This document shows positions 36,701 to 49,160 of a DNA stretch of 64,000 bases, in pieces. Both the position numbers and the translations under genes were made by a program. Within the stretch, counting starts at the first letter, position 1, and every line of letters begins with the position of its first letter. The DNA comes from Galerina marginata (lineage: Eukaryota > Basidiomycota > Agaricomycetes > Agaricales > Galerinaceae): assembly GCA_023014335.1 (NCBI GenBank), contig JAECYW010000008.1, positions 1,984,001-2,048,000 on the forward strand. The letters are read 5' to 3'. The notes under the pieces were generated by a model. It saw nothing but the letters and a program-made list of their open reading frames with translations. It was not told the DNA's origin and did not search any database.

Positions 36701-37360
36701 ACGGACAAAGATTCCGCTGGGGACCTGTACATCGAGCCCAACTTGTATTTCACCTGGCTTGTCGAGATGTGTTTACGAGCATGGGTAACACGGACAGAAG
36801 CTCGAGGTTCAGATGGGCACATTGATAGGTATTTACCCTTTCTTTTATTGACAAAAATATTCGCTCATTCTCTACGCAAAGAGCTTTTGAAAATCAACGG
36901 ATACAGTGGGAATTTGAGGCGCGAAAAGCTCACCACTCTGCTCTCTGGATTGTTGTATTTCTTCACCGAACAACTGCGACCGACACGACTTTGAGAGCAC
37001 TCGATTCTATTAACCCCGAGGATTTGACCACTGCCATCCAACAAGAAATTTCCATTCGCCCAGCCTTACGACAACATTTTCTACGTTCTTGTCCAAGTGT
37101 CGTAGAATGGCTTGAGGTAAGCACTCCATTGAGTTTTCGATGGCTGTTGGTAAATATACCTCCAATTTCTACAGCGGCTTTTACCACCCAGACCCAGCCT
37201 TTGCGAGCGATGGAGGAAGGCAATTTGGAAACTTCAACTTGAGAACATCACTGAACTGATTTTGCCTCTTGGAATAAAGGACGACCATAGCAAAGAAGAT
37301 GAGAAAGGAGACATCGATTCCGACAACAGTGACTCAGAAACGTTTTTCAGTGTCGAATGA
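33733..37360 (+). CDS. NACHT-domain NLR-like protein
   Basis: STAND-type NTPase of the fungal NLR group, linked in other fungi to non-self recognition and programmed cell death. Eight exons add up to exactly 3,246 nt (1,081 codons), with every join in frame. N-terminus (1-52): IFSGASNVLVSGGTFNSVNQ, the short motif common before agaric NACHT domains. Then LDRLQQLIAWGAIHNSAERA and CHPGTREEILQHLGNWLS. Walker A is CSGKAGVGKTAV near residue 105; FFFRRGKDGCDTARYLFSTL; Walker B TVIIDGLDECN near 211; IIASRPESHICEAF follows. The winged-helix-like region ends VIVFAHASIYDFLLDQTRSG. Residues 489-1081 have no WD40, ankyrin or TPR signature that I can see; they are helical and end in an acidic tail. No break is seen. 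Confidence 0.9.
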
Positions 37361-37690
37361 CTTGAAAACTTGGAATTTGAAGTCCATCGAGGATGTAGAA
37401 TGGCAGAGAAGAGGAACTCCGAGTGAAGGTTTCAGACTTTTAGTGCTTTGGCCAGGGACCAGCCCACTGAATTGAGGCACAGTTTAAATGCACATTAAAG
37501 TGATTCAGGCGGCAGGAATAGTACATATGCCTCGTATCGAGACTTGTAACGTTGCCTAAGTATGCGAATAGCAGGTGAATGAGGTTCGAAGTCAAAGAGG
37601 ATGCCAGTTCAAAGCTGTCAGGCTTATATCGGCAACAGCCGAAATCCTCAAAATTTCTTGCTTCATCACCATCAATAGGCGCACAACGAA

Positions 37691-40102
37691 ATGGCACAAC
37701 GACGGGCTCTCTGGAATGCCGAGGAAGATCTTGAAGAAGACGTTGACCTGAATATGACCCTAGATAACTATGGCCAGAATATCCAATACGAAGATTGTAA
37801 GCATACCTCCACATTCGATGTAATTTCCTAGACTCATGCAACTCCGAAACCCTTCAGCACATATCCATCAGCCTCAGATCGACGAATCGACCTTGATTGC
37901 GATGCAGCAACATATGGCGCAACAAGCAGCCTTCCAGCAGATCCCAGATGTTGTCAAAAGTGTTCGTTTTTCACCTCAAATTCCCGGAATGAAGGTCTGA
38001 TTAGAGAGGGTTCTTTGTAGTTCATCGTTCATTTCCACCAAGCCGTCCTCGACAACAACCTCGCGGAAATCACGGTTGCATACGAGAGTGGTTGGAATAA
38101 ATACACCGAAAAGTTCTATTCAAAAACGGAATGGCCAGAAGCAGAGCTGATTGCTCCTCTGGTCAACGATGGTGTGTACTTTCCAGGCTCGGTTTCTTGC
38201 TCGGTCTTAATCGTCTACAGACCCCATCTTCCTTATTCTTTATCGCGAACTCTACTACCGCCACGTCTATTCCCGCCTCCAACCCAACATCGACGACCGT
38301 CTCCACTCTTACGAAAACAGCTGCGAGCTCTTCAACTATCTCCTCAGTCAGCGTTTTTTCACCTGATGTAGGCTTCATACTGAATACTGACTCTTGGCCA
38401 GATTCTGATGGTCCCGTACAACTCGAGCTTCCCGAGCAATGGCTTTGGGATATTATTGACGAATTCATTTACCAATACCAAGTCTTCTGCACCTGGCGGT
38501 CAAAGGTCACTTCTAAAACACAAGATGAGTTAATCATGTTGGCTGAGGGCGGTCCGGTACGTTTTCACACCCATGATTAAGCAAAAATATCCAGACTCAT
38601 AATATCAGGTCTGGAGTTCATATAGTGTACTAAACGTGCTATACTCTTTGATGCAAAAATCAAGAGTAAACGAATACATTGTCGCTCAGAGAGAAGGGAA
38701 ATCAGCCGAGGAGATTGCGTCAGTGCTTTTCTGCTCGTCCTTTTTGACCTGGCCCTTATCTTTGAACAGTGAAATTGTCGGGGAATACGGCCAACGACCA
38801 TTATACCGGATGCTCGGATATTTCAGCATCATTGGACTGTTACGAGTCCATGTCCACCTTGGGGATTTCACTCTGGGACTGAAAGTCATGGAGAACGTTG
38901 AGTTGAACCAGAAGGTTAGAATCAACTATCCCCTCCTCGTACTTACTTCCTGATGTCTTTGTGTAGTCGCCTTTCACAAGGGTAACAGCATGCCATGTAG
39001 CGACCTACTACTATGTTGGTTTCTGCTACATAATGTTGCGGCGTTATCCAGATGCCATCCGGACCTTCGTCACCGTCCTCAACTTCATCATGAGAATGCG
39101 ACAATACCACACCCGAAGCTACCAATACGATCAGGTAATGTTCACATCTCTTATCCGAGGCTTTGGATCTTTCCTCATTCTCGTACGATTTTAGATCAAC
39201 AAAACCGCCGACAGGATGTATGCACTTTTCGCAATATGCCATGCTCTCGCACCAAGTAGGCTCGACGACAACATCGCCAATATCGCGAAAGAACGCTACG
39301 GGGAGCCTTACGCCAAAATGGCTCATGGAGGGTAAACTAAGCTCTTTGCCATCTTACAATCCGACATTAAGTTCTCCTTTACAGCCCAGACGCCCTGGCC
39401 GCCTTTGAAGAGCTCTTCATCTACGCTTGCCCTAAATTCATTACCGCCAACCCACCTCCCTACGAAGACCCTGCCGCCATTAACGCCTTGATTTCCGCAA
39501 ATGCTGAGGTCGAATCACCGACTCAGTCATCCCCTCAGACCGACTCCACCCGTCGACACCTAGACCTCTTCCTTGCAGACGTCGCTGCACAACTCCAAGT
39601 GCCGACTCTCAGGAGCTTCTTGAAGCTCTATACCAGCCTCGGTGCCAAGAAGCTTGCCAATTTCTTGGACGCCGATGAGGAAGAGCTGGTGCAAGAGATG
39701 ATGGTGCTGAAGCAAGCCAGTCGAAGTATCAGCCGCGTACCTGGCAGCGAAGGCTCCAGCCTCCTAGAAGGCCACACAATCACCACTAGCGATCTAAGCT
39801 TCGTTATCGATGAGGTACGTCTCACAGGTGTAGCTGGTTGTCTATTCTTACTGACTTTTTCTGTTCTCAAGAACATGGTCCACATCGCGGAGTCAACAGT
39901 CGGGAGAAGATACGCAGGCTGGTTCATAAAAAATACTGAGCGCACACAGAAAATCCTTGACGACCTCAAAAGCATGCCCCTCCCTGTTCCTTCCAAACCC
40001 ACTGGGCCAAGTACGGTTGCATCGTCCGCTGAGGCTACCAGTCAAAACAGACCGACAAGGACCGGTCAAAAAGTGGCATGGGGGAGTGTGAAGGTTGCCT
40101 GA
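37691..40102 (+). CDS. eIF3l: Eukaryotic translation initiation factor 3 subunit L
   Basis: PCI-type, non-core subunit of eIF3, acting on the 40S ribosome during initiation. Start [20 protein letters not shown] at 37691. Recognisable family blocks: [156 protein letters not shown] and [20 protein letters not shown]. The C-terminal PCI/winged-helix part includes [20 protein letters not shown] and ISFVIDE-like [17 protein letters not shown]. About ten short introns. Its start is 330 bp after the NLR stop on the same strand. It converges on the WOPR gene with only about 90 bp between the stops. Confidence 0.95.
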
Positions 40103-40193
40103 AGCCTCTCTAGTCATAGCTGTAAATTTGTAGAGTTGTAGTTCGCCGTGATGCTTTGTGTTGTAACTGTGTTGAGGTCAGAAATAGTAATCG

Positions 40194-40977
40194 TCACTGG
40201 CCAACTTGCGTTGTCAAGCTTCGTGCGCATGTGTATACCCCTTGTGGTACCTGAAGATTCGCGAGCAAGGGCTGGTTGTCGATGGTATCAAGTTCTCCAA
40301 CCGTTTCTTGCGTAAAGTATGCCACTGTGATTGACGTAGAAGTACATGAGCACGACTATTCTGAAATCATAGTGAGAACGCTGTTCCATACTGAGGTGCC
40401 ACTTTTGCCGGCCATTGGGTGTCTCCACGTAGACGGAGTATGTTTGCTTGATCAAGGACTGTCCGAAAGACTCTCGCAGACCGTGTGTCCTGGACCTGTG
40501 AAGTTCGCAGTCAGTGATCTCACTGTGTCACGTAACTGCAGAGTTCAGTTCACTAACGATGTGGCAGAATCCGATACAGTCCCCAACACGGCCTGCATGA
40601 GCCTCCTTTCGCGATAATACAAGAAATCCTGTCAACTCCATGAGCACGAATGGGGGACGGCAGCAATCATGTATAATTACATCTCTCACGCGACTGGGAC
40701 CCCAGGATATACCATCGGTCCATCTGTCGACGCCTGACTGGGGGTACGTCAGTCAGAGTAGCCAAAGAATCAGGAGGAGATGGAAGCTCACCGTTGCCTC
40801 TGCAGTAGCTCCTCGTTCCTGCCAGACATATACATGTCCAGAAGATATTGCTCGCCGTTCATCGCCATTTAGTCGGCGGGTTACCACCTTCAGGATATTA
40901 GTCGCGACTGCATGGAAGATAATATGGGCGTCCGAAGGAGTACGAACGCGGAGACCAACGCAAGTGGGCGACTGCAT
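40194..40977 (-). CDS. Short WOPR-domain (Gti1/Pac2) transcription regulator
   Basis: Member of the fungus-specific WOPR DNA-binding family (Wor1, Ryp1, Gti1, Pac2), which controls morphological switching in other fungi. The exons are small and easy to miss. MQSPTCVGLRVRTPSDAHII, then RRLNGDERRAISSGHVYVWQ, ERGATAEAT|SGVDRWTDGI, SWGPSRVRD|DFLYYRERRL make the first half. The second half is LIKQTYSVYVETPNGRQKWH, HLM|AYFTQETVGELDTID and LLANLQVPQGVYTCARSL, stop at 40194-40196. The joins shown were checked in frame except the one before SRTHGLRESFGQSLI. The protein is about 200 residues, essentially the WOPR domain alone, so it lacks the long Gln-rich tail of Wor1-like members. It is head-to-head with the SNARE gene, starts 333 bp apart. 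Confidence 0.85.
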
Positions 40978-41309
40978 AGTACAGCAGGCAAAAAGGACTG
41001 GAAAGGAATGGTTGGGAAGATAACATCGCTCTTTTATAGCCTTTCTTATAGCTGATGATGATGATCACCGAAGAGTTTCTGGAAGAGCAATCTTGAATCT
41101 TGAATCTAAACAAATGACTTGACTTACATAATTTCTCCACGTGATCTTTACCCGACGCCGAAATGCTCACTGGCTGCACACGCTCAACTTCAGCTGCGAC
41201 CAACCATCCACAAGTCGGGTGCTGCGTACCCTGCTGCGCTATTCTCCTGATAGCCACAAAACAGCGCAACTCTACTACTTCCCTATAATTCGCAGAGAGA
41301 GCGACAACG

Positions 41310-42300
41310 ATGTCCCTCGCCAAACTCACCGCCGTTTCCACCAAGACTCTATCATTACTTCTTGAACGGCAGCGCCTCCAAACCTTGCCGTCATTCTCTG
41401 GCAATGGGTCGACAAACTCGTCGTCGAATGGCAGCTCCTTACACTACCCTCAAATCAAAAAGAATTTGAACCAGCTACGTGAAGGAATTCTTGCTATGGA
41501 AGCAAAGGAAGGAGCCCATTCAGAGGCTGCAAAGCTGTTGCGAAACCAATACGACCGCATGCGGGCAATGCTCTGGGACGAGGAACGAGAAGAGATACCA
41601 AGGTTTGTTCCGATCTTCGTGTTCATTCTGCAGGATTTTGCGCCGCTGCCTTGATTATGTCCTGCTTTCCTCCGAACTTGGTTCGTAATTGGTATCTGAA
41701 CCTTTTGTGATTTAGTCTAGAAACCCACACAAACCCTTCCCCATCGCCGTCTCCAGAACCCATAAAGGCGCCTATCCCGATACACCCAAGCACACGAGAC
41801 TCGCTGCTATCTCAACCATCGTTTGCACCATATACCGATGATCCCGAGCAGGGTCTTGGGGTAGAACCTCCAGACACAGGAACGATGCTGCATACCCAAC
41901 GGTTTATCATGCAGGGTATGTTCTCTACCATTGTCATTACTACCCCGTCTGATATTCGGCGTCATGTAACGCAGAACAAGACCAGCATCTTGATCAATTG
42001 TCGCACTCTATTAACAGACAGCATCATATCTCGCTCCAGATTAACGACGAACTTGACGTTCACCATGGCTTATTGCAAGAGCTGGACGCTGAAGTTGACC
42101 GGACGGAAGGACGACTAAGTAAGGCGAAAAGGAAGCTTGACCATGTCGCACGAGGGGTTAAAAGCAACGGTTTGTCCTCATGAAATTTGTGCTTGTTCAA
42201 TGCATATTCATAACATTGCCTGCATATACTAGGATCTGTTGTTGCGATTGGGGTGTTAATCTTCATCCTGCTTATCCTCATCATCCGTTTCAAAACATAG
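41310..42300 (+). CDS. Qc-type SNARE, syntaxin 8-like
   Basis: Tail-anchored membrane-fusion protein of the late endosome/vacuole route. Start MSLAKLTAVSTKTLSLLLER. An N-terminal helical part (QIKKNLNQLREGILAMEAKE) is followed by a Ser/Pro-rich linker (THTNPSPSPSPEPIKAPIPI). The SNARE motif begins EQDQHLDQLSHSINRQHHIS and continues LQINDELDVHHGLLQELDAE and VDRTEGRLSKAKRKLDHVAR. The C-terminal anchor is SVVAIGVLIFILLILIIRFK with T and stop at 42298-42300. Four exons join in frame (IPS|LETHT, MQ|EQDQH, SNG|SVVAIG). The central zero-layer position, Gln in most Qc SNAREs, appears to be His here. Confidence 0.88.
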
Positions 42301-44238
42301 CACTTCCTAGCAATCCGCCAAGAACCATACCACAATTATCAGTATGCCGCCCTGGACTCTCCACGGTCTATTTCCGTGTCAGTCCCCCTTTTATCCCACG
42401 ATAAAACCTATCAAATCCCATCATGCATATAACACCTTGGAACCCATAGTTTCGTTTTTTTACTACCTCCTGCTCTGCATCTCTGTTTTATTATAATTAC
42501 TATGTTGTTTGGCTTCCCTGCTCTTTGATCTCGGAATCGTGCATTAGACTTAATGAGAATAACCTGGGTCCAGCCTTAAGCAGCGTTAGTAGTACTACGG
42601 TGGATGATTTAGTGGGCTAAAGGTACATGTAGTTCCGAGTGTGGATTATGACACTGACTCCCAAAGCCTGTGGCATAGCTTCTCTGGTCGAATTACCCAG
42701 ATATGTCGAACTGTTACTGCGACTGATCCTACTTGTGTGAATGAGATCATCCAATCGCATCCTGCAGGTGATATTGAAATATATTTGTGACTAAAAAAGG
42801 CAATATTTCCCTAATGGAGCTTGGCACCTACATTATTCCATAAAACTGGAGTTGTGTCGGACTCTGGCATTAGGAGCGAACTTTCTTGCCCATTCAACCC
42901 GTTCACTGACAAACTTCTGAGTAGTCTATGCCTGAGAATCAAGGGAGGTTCAGTATTTGCACCAGGTAAGCTTGGAGACAACGTGTAAAATATCGAGAAG
43001 GTACTGTATAACAAGTCCCCCATATACCATCTGGATTTATTGCAGTTGCTGAGCCAGAACCACTTTCATCGGAATATATGGCGTTTGTAGGTAGCCCAGC
43101 GCTTCCTTACTTCAGCCACTTTTCTTAAACAGGCAATGTTGCCATCAAATTACTCGTTACAATTTGAATGTTAATGAATTCTAAAAGAAAGTGGTGTGGA
43201 AATGGCGGACAGAACAGGCCAACAGGTCGGGTATCCTGGAAGCGGCTCGGAAATTAGCACTAAAACCCAGCACTGGTTACTAGTATTGTGCCCACCATCG
43301 GCAAGGTGGATTCAGCTTACAACCGAGTGCCAAAGTGTCTGACAGTCCAGGATTATGCAAGTGCCATCGTTATCAGTCTTGATGGAGAAAGTCCGTACTT
43401 GAGGCACCCATGAATTTTCGCATTTCAGGCCAAGCATCTCAATTGACGAAACAGGAACTTTAGCGGCTCAGATAAAATATGAATATTATTTTGAATGTGG
43501 TCTGAGAGGTCTAAGCTTCGTGCATTTTAAGGCGGGAAAGTTTTGGGAACATTAAAAAAATTCGGAAGAGATGGCAAGAGGAAGAGGATCTTGAGAGGAT
43601 CGATGATTCAGTAGTAATTGCACGCACATCGGTGTGTTGTGCAGAGAGCAACCTGAAAATACCAGTGGTAGCTGATGCCTTGCAAGTTGCTCCACACAAC
43701 CTTGAAAGACGACATGGTTAGTGGCAGTGCATATGATCTCTGGGTACACGCAGATATAAGTGCCTTACATTTCTGCGCCAATTTCCTCGTCGTTTAGGAT
43801 AGGAAGATCCCGACTTCATGCCTAGTCGAGCAAGCCTAGAGGACCAGGATCCGGATTCCGGAGGCTGTGGCTAGGTTTACACCGTCGTAAATGTAAAAAG
43901 GAGCTTCAGGAACAACGGTGAAATTGTGCACCCCTTTGTAAAAGAAAATTTACTGTCGATACATCCCTCAAGTCGTCTTGGAAAGAGAGAAACGCGGTGG
44001 TGAACTTGAACTGGCTAGTCTTGGAATCCGCATTGGGCAATAATTGACACAGCCATGGCGGAACGATCACGAGGGTTGTTGCAATTTGGCTGAGGCATTT
44101 AGAGGCATTTTTGCCCTTCCCTCTAGCGAAAATCTCTCACCTTAGTCGCCAATGGCCAAATCCCTCACCTCACTTTAAAATGAAATTAAAACATGAAGCT
44201 TTTTGGCGCTTTCGAAGCAACTGGGGCCTTCCTACAAT
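42301..44238. other. Gene-free intergenic region, about 1.9 kb
   Basis: No coding frame on either strand looks real. The sequence is comparatively AT-rich with scattered short frames. It may contain decayed material, but I see no repeats, terminal structures or protein remnants that would prove it. Confidence 0.4.
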
Positions 44239-47200
44239 ATGCTCTCTCGCCAGCACGATGTCGAAGCTCAGAAACATTCCCGGATCGACGCGACTGGTCG
44301 AATCTCTGAAGAGCAACTAGGTCATACTAGACCTGCGGACCCAGCCAGCCGTCTGCCCATCGAGTATCGCACGATAAGTATTCATGTCGATAACGCGACG
44401 CCGTCTGGGAAAGGCAAAACCGCGGAAAAGAGGAAAGTAGCAGTCAAAGGTGCGTCTTAATCTCAAGTGTACCTATTATCGAATCTAACATTGGAGGCAT
44501 AGAAATTTCTTCTTTGGACTGGCATAGGATTACTGCAGAAGAAGCCCTCACTCGTCTTTCAGTTTCACCCAAGACCGGTCTCGAGAAGGCACAAGTTCAA
44601 CGCGCCTCGCAAACCTATGGTAAAAATGTTATTTCTCCACCCAGGTCCAATATTGTGCGCAAGCTTCTTGAATGGATTCTTGGTGGTTTTGGCAGTCTTT
44701 TGTTGGCAGCCAGCATTGTTTGCTTCGTTGCCTGGTGAGCTACGACTTTACCCATGTGTCTAGCTTCCACTCATCATCATACTAGGAAACCTCTGGGTGA
44801 ACCGAATCCAAACGCCTCCAATCTAGCCCTCGCTGTCGTTCTCCTTCTCGTTCTATTCATTCAGGCTATCTTCAATGCATGGCAGGACTTTTCCACGTCC
44901 CGTGTTATGTCTTCAATCAAGGGCATGCTTCCTTCGGACGTCGTGGTCCTACGGGATTCCGTTTCATCCAAAGTACCCGCGAAGGAGCTCGTGCCCGGTG
45001 ACCTCATCACTATCAGCATGGGAGAGAAGATTCCAGCGGATCTCAGGCTCATTGAAGTCAGCGTCGACTTGCAATTCGACCGGAGTATCCTTACTGGCGA
45101 GGTAATCTTCTCTATCCGTTAGCCACTTAGCCAAGATACTAAGTATCTTCCTTCATTCTAGAGTGAAGCAATTTCTGGCCGGGTGAATATGACGGACGAA
45201 AATTTCTTGGAGGTGACCACTGATCAAAATTCCTTCATTACATTGCTGAAATGTCCCTCTCCTAGACCAAAAACATTGCGCTACAAGGTACTCACTGTGT
45301 GAGTGGCTCAGGGCTTGGGCTTGTCATACAGACGGGCGACAACACCGTTTTGTGAGCACTGTTTCTCCTCCTGCCTGCATCTCATCTCAGTGTTCCTCCG
45401 TAGCGGTGTCATCGCGAAACTGTCCTCCAATGAATCCAGTAGACTGACGACTCTGCAACGTGAATTGCTCCGCTTCGTCGCAATTATTGCCAGTTTAGCA
45501 ACCGCTGTCGCTGTGCTCATGGTTATACTTTGGGCTGCTTGGTCAGTGGGTTCTAAGCATCTCAGGCTTTTGTTAATCGGTTATATCTAGGCTTCGCAAG
45601 GATCATCCAGACTACATCAATGTCCCCACCTTGTTGATCGACGTTGTTTCTGTGATGGGTTCGTCTTACCATCACCTCAACTTTTCCCAATGATTCATGT
45701 TTCCTTGTAGTTGCCTTTATTCCTGAAGGATTGCCCGTGGCTGTTACCCTTTCTCTGGCCAAAGTTGCTAACACTCTTAGCAAGAAGAAAATATTGTGCA
45801 AGTAAGTTGCGGTCTTCATATCTGATTCGCCTTTCCTCATCACCTTACTCAGGTCATTATCGATCGTAGAAACCCTTGGATCCGTCAACGTCTTGTGTTC
45901 AGTAAGTTGCAACGTTCATCCCAGCTTCTCATCTCTGACGACGCCCTTCAGGACAAGACAGGCACATTGACTCAGAATATCATGCATGTCGAAAACCTCG
46001 CTGTGTTTGATTCGACTTATGAGTCAAATGCCTTCCGTGGAGTTATCACAAATTCTGGGCCACTGATCGAAAGCAATCTTTCTCAAATCGCGGCAGTTGG
46101 AGCTATCTGTAACTCAGCGACATTTAACAACGATTCGTCTTCCAACTTCGAAGAGAAACCGATTCACGGGAAAGGGATTATCGGCAACGCAACTGGTAAG
46201 CCATTCATGGCATTTTGCTTTGATTTATTTCTGACATTGTTAATAGATGTTGCCATCCTTCGCTTTGCGGATTCCATTGCGTCTGCAGAAGTTACACGCC
46301 ATAAATGGATAAATGTCTTCCGCAAGAATTTCAATTCAAAGGTATCGGAAATCTCGATAAATCTGTCTTAGTTTTGTCACTGAAAAGTCGCAAAGACGAA
46401 ATATATGCTCCAATTGTCAAGACTGGCAGCGTCAGCCCCCCTTGATGGACCTCTCGTCGCTCCGTTGGCTTCCTGGGACAACTTCACCCGCAACTCGTTC
46501 CTGCTTACCTTGAAGGGTGCACCCGAGGTTTTATTACCCTACTGCTCGCATGTCTTGAACCCCCTCGGTGGACCCCCCATCCCTCTTTCCGCTCGCGAGA
46601 AAGAGCGCATCTCAGCTGTCCAGGAGAAATGGTCTCGCCATGGACAAAGGGTGCTCCTGCTTGCTCGCCGGGTGTTTTCGGACGAATGGCTTGAGAAGTC
46701 TGCTAACGTTCAGTCCGAAGAATTTGGGAATGTGGTTGAAGAGCATATGACCGATCTCATTATTGTTGGTCTGGTTGGTTTGATCGATCCCTTGAAGCCT
46801 GATATCAAACACACCGTACAGTAAGTCATCTCCATCTTTGTTGCGGACTTTGTCTTGATAGTTCCTTGTTTAGAGTTTGCCGCAATGCAGGGATCCGCTT
46901 TTTCATTGTCACTGGTAAGTCCTACACAATTCACTATTTTTGTTTCCGGTTGGTCTATAACAGTTTTGAATCACAGGTGATCATCCAACGACTGCTCTCT
47001 CTATCGCTGGCCAGGCTGGAATCATCTCAAATCCATCCAACGTCCACCGTGTCGCAGACCTCGACCCAGCCCCAGAGAAATCTGCCGACCACTACGATTC
47101 CGACGCCGAAGTTCATGACCTGAAGAGTATCATCATCACCGGTGCAGAGCTTATGGCGCTCAATCTGGAGCAAGTTCACCAACTCTGCCAATACGAAGAA

Positions 47201-48588
47201 ATCGTGTTCGCGAGAACTACACCTGAACAGAAACTTCGTATTGTTAACGATTTCAAGAACCGTGGCAATGTCGTTGCGGTCACAGGAGATGGAGTAAACG
47301 ATGCCCCATCCCTTAAGTCTGCGGACTGTGGTATTGCTATGGGCGATGGCTCGGATGTTGCCAAAGAAGCGGCCGACCTCGTTTTGCTGGGTGATTTCTC
47401 CTCAATCATAGATGCTGTTAAATATGGTAAAGTCACTACACTAAAAAAAAAGTGCGTTCTGACCGCGAATCTTCCTCTTAGGTCGTCTCGTATATGACAA
47501 TTTAAAGAAGACCGTACTGTATTTATTGCCAGCTGGAAGGTAAAGTACCACCTTTCGTCGACGGATTTAATCTTTGGCTAAATCGACTTGTTACTCCAGT
47601 TTCTCCGAATTAATGCCAATTGTTCTCAACATTGTCATTGGTGTGCCGCAAATGCTGAGCAATATTCAGTACGTTCTTTTCACACTTGACAATCTCACTG
47701 GTAGTCTAATCTTTGTATAGAATGATCGTTATCTGTGTAGCTGTAAGCTTCTCTCTTTTTTTTTTCTACCCGGACTTATTTCAGTCATATAGACGGACGT
47801 ACTTCCCGCTCTCAGCTTGTGTATGGAACCCCCCGAAGATGGTCTTCTACTCAGGAAACCCCGAAACGTTAAGACCGATCGCCTGGCCGATTGGAGATTA
47901 CTTTTACAGGCCTATGGCTTCCTAGGGATACTCGAATCACTCTGTGCGATGTCCATGTATGTTACCTATCAATGACGGTGTATGCGTTTGAACTCATTAT
48001 TGATCCTAGGTCATTCTGGTACCTTCAGTCGCATGGGGTGCCGTTCTCCTCCCTCGCCTTGAGCTTTGCGACACCTGAGAATCTTACCAACGACTTACTT
48101 TTCGAAGCTCAAAGCGTTTACTTCTTCACATTGGTCATCATGCAATGGGGGTGGGTGATTTTTGTTCCTTCCCACAGATCTCGTATTAAAGAGCTGGTAG
48201 TAACCTTCTTGCGACACGAGGACGCAAATTAAGCATCTTTCAACACACTCCTCAACAAAATCTATATATCATTCCAGCTGCGGGGATGGCTCTTGCCATT
48301 GCTTTCTTCTTCTGCTACGTTCCGTGGTTGTGAGTGCCCTTCCGCAAACATGGTCATTCGATATGCTGATGTGACAATGCGTGCAGCCAAAAGGTCTTCC
48401 AGATGCGTCCCGTCCCCGCTAAACATATCTTTATCCCTATAACTTTCGCCCTTGCTTTATTAATGTGAGCACCGCTCGCTGTTTCCTTTTACAGTAGTTC
48501 TAACATCACTTCTTTTAGTCTCGATGAAATCAGGAAGTTTTTCGTTAGAAAATACCCTAAGGGTGTGCTTGCTAAGATTGCGTGGTAA
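44239..48588 (+). CDS. Type II P-type cation-transporting ATPase (Na+/K+-ATPase-like)
   Basis: Multispanning ATP-driven cation pump. The start is taken at MLSRQHDVEAQKHSRID (44239), the first in-frame ATG. Order: cytosolic N-terminus with DWHRITAEEALTRLSVSPKT; M1-M2 (FGSLLLAASIVCFVAW, NLALAVVLLLVLFIQAIFNA); actuator loop GMLPSDVVVLRD...VPGDLITISMGEKIPADLRL and ILTGESEA; M4 with FIPEGLPVAVTLSLAKVANT; phosphorylation site LCSDKTGTLTQN; nucleotide-binding LTLKGAPEVLLPYC; TGDHPTTALSIAGQ; hinge VTGDGVNDAPSLKSADCGIA. C-terminal helices end FFVRKYPKGVLAKIAW. The TKNIALQGTHCVSGSGLGLV block resembles the IIC (Na,K-type) group more than Ca2+ pumps. The join FNSK|TKYMLQLSRL (intron about 46340-46397) keeps frame. 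Ion specificity is not provable here. Confidence 0.92.
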
Positions 48589-49160
48589 CCTTGAGGAATA
48601 GTCATTTTGTCCTTGCCTCCTCAGTATTCTATGGAGTTTGCATGTAGTTACCTGAGACCATGATTTTGTTCAGACGAAATTCTGATGCTTTTGCGGGGCG
48701 ATGATGAGTACAAGATGAACAGAAGGGACTTCATGTCTATGGGGTGTACTACAATCACTGTGATATAGCATCTGTATAATAATAAGAAGAATATAATCTT
48801 ATGAAGAGAAGAACGTCGACATAAACCTTTCCCAATGTTACACAAGTGTTGTCAAATGACTGATGGGAAATTACTGATCATGCACATCGCCACGCGCGCT
48901 CTGCAGTGAATATTCGAATGACTGGCCTTTCAATTTAGAATTTTAGAGTCATAAGTGCTGGGTAAAGAGTTCTCAGTAATAAACACAGCTTCAACTTTGC
49001 ATTTCGGAGGCGTTGTCCAACAGTGCGCGGCGCAGCCGCAAACACTTTATATATTTCTAAATATTGGGAGGTTAAGGTTGAGGATGAGTGGCAGAAGACA
49101 TACCAACCTGCGCGATGGCCCACAAAGCAAGTCGAGTCAGCTGAGCTGTCCCGAAGATTG
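48589..49160. other. Convergent intergenic region
   Basis: About 570 bp between the stops of the ATPase (+) and the repeat protein (-), so it is 3' flank for both. No gene seen. Confidence 0.4.

Noticed and set aside
40276..40617. Plus-strand frame of 113 codons
   Set aside because: It is antisense to the exons of the WOPR gene, whose domain motifs are unmistakable on the minus strand.
42301..44238. Several frames of 60-80 codons in the intergenic region
   Set aside because: No motif, no codon-use bias and no splice partners; consistent with chance.
46320..46420. Apparent frameshift in the P-type ATPase after FNSK
   Set aside because: An intron ending gtcgcaaag restores the frame (FNSK|TKYMLQL), matching the family's FNSKNKFML pattern, so the gene is intact.
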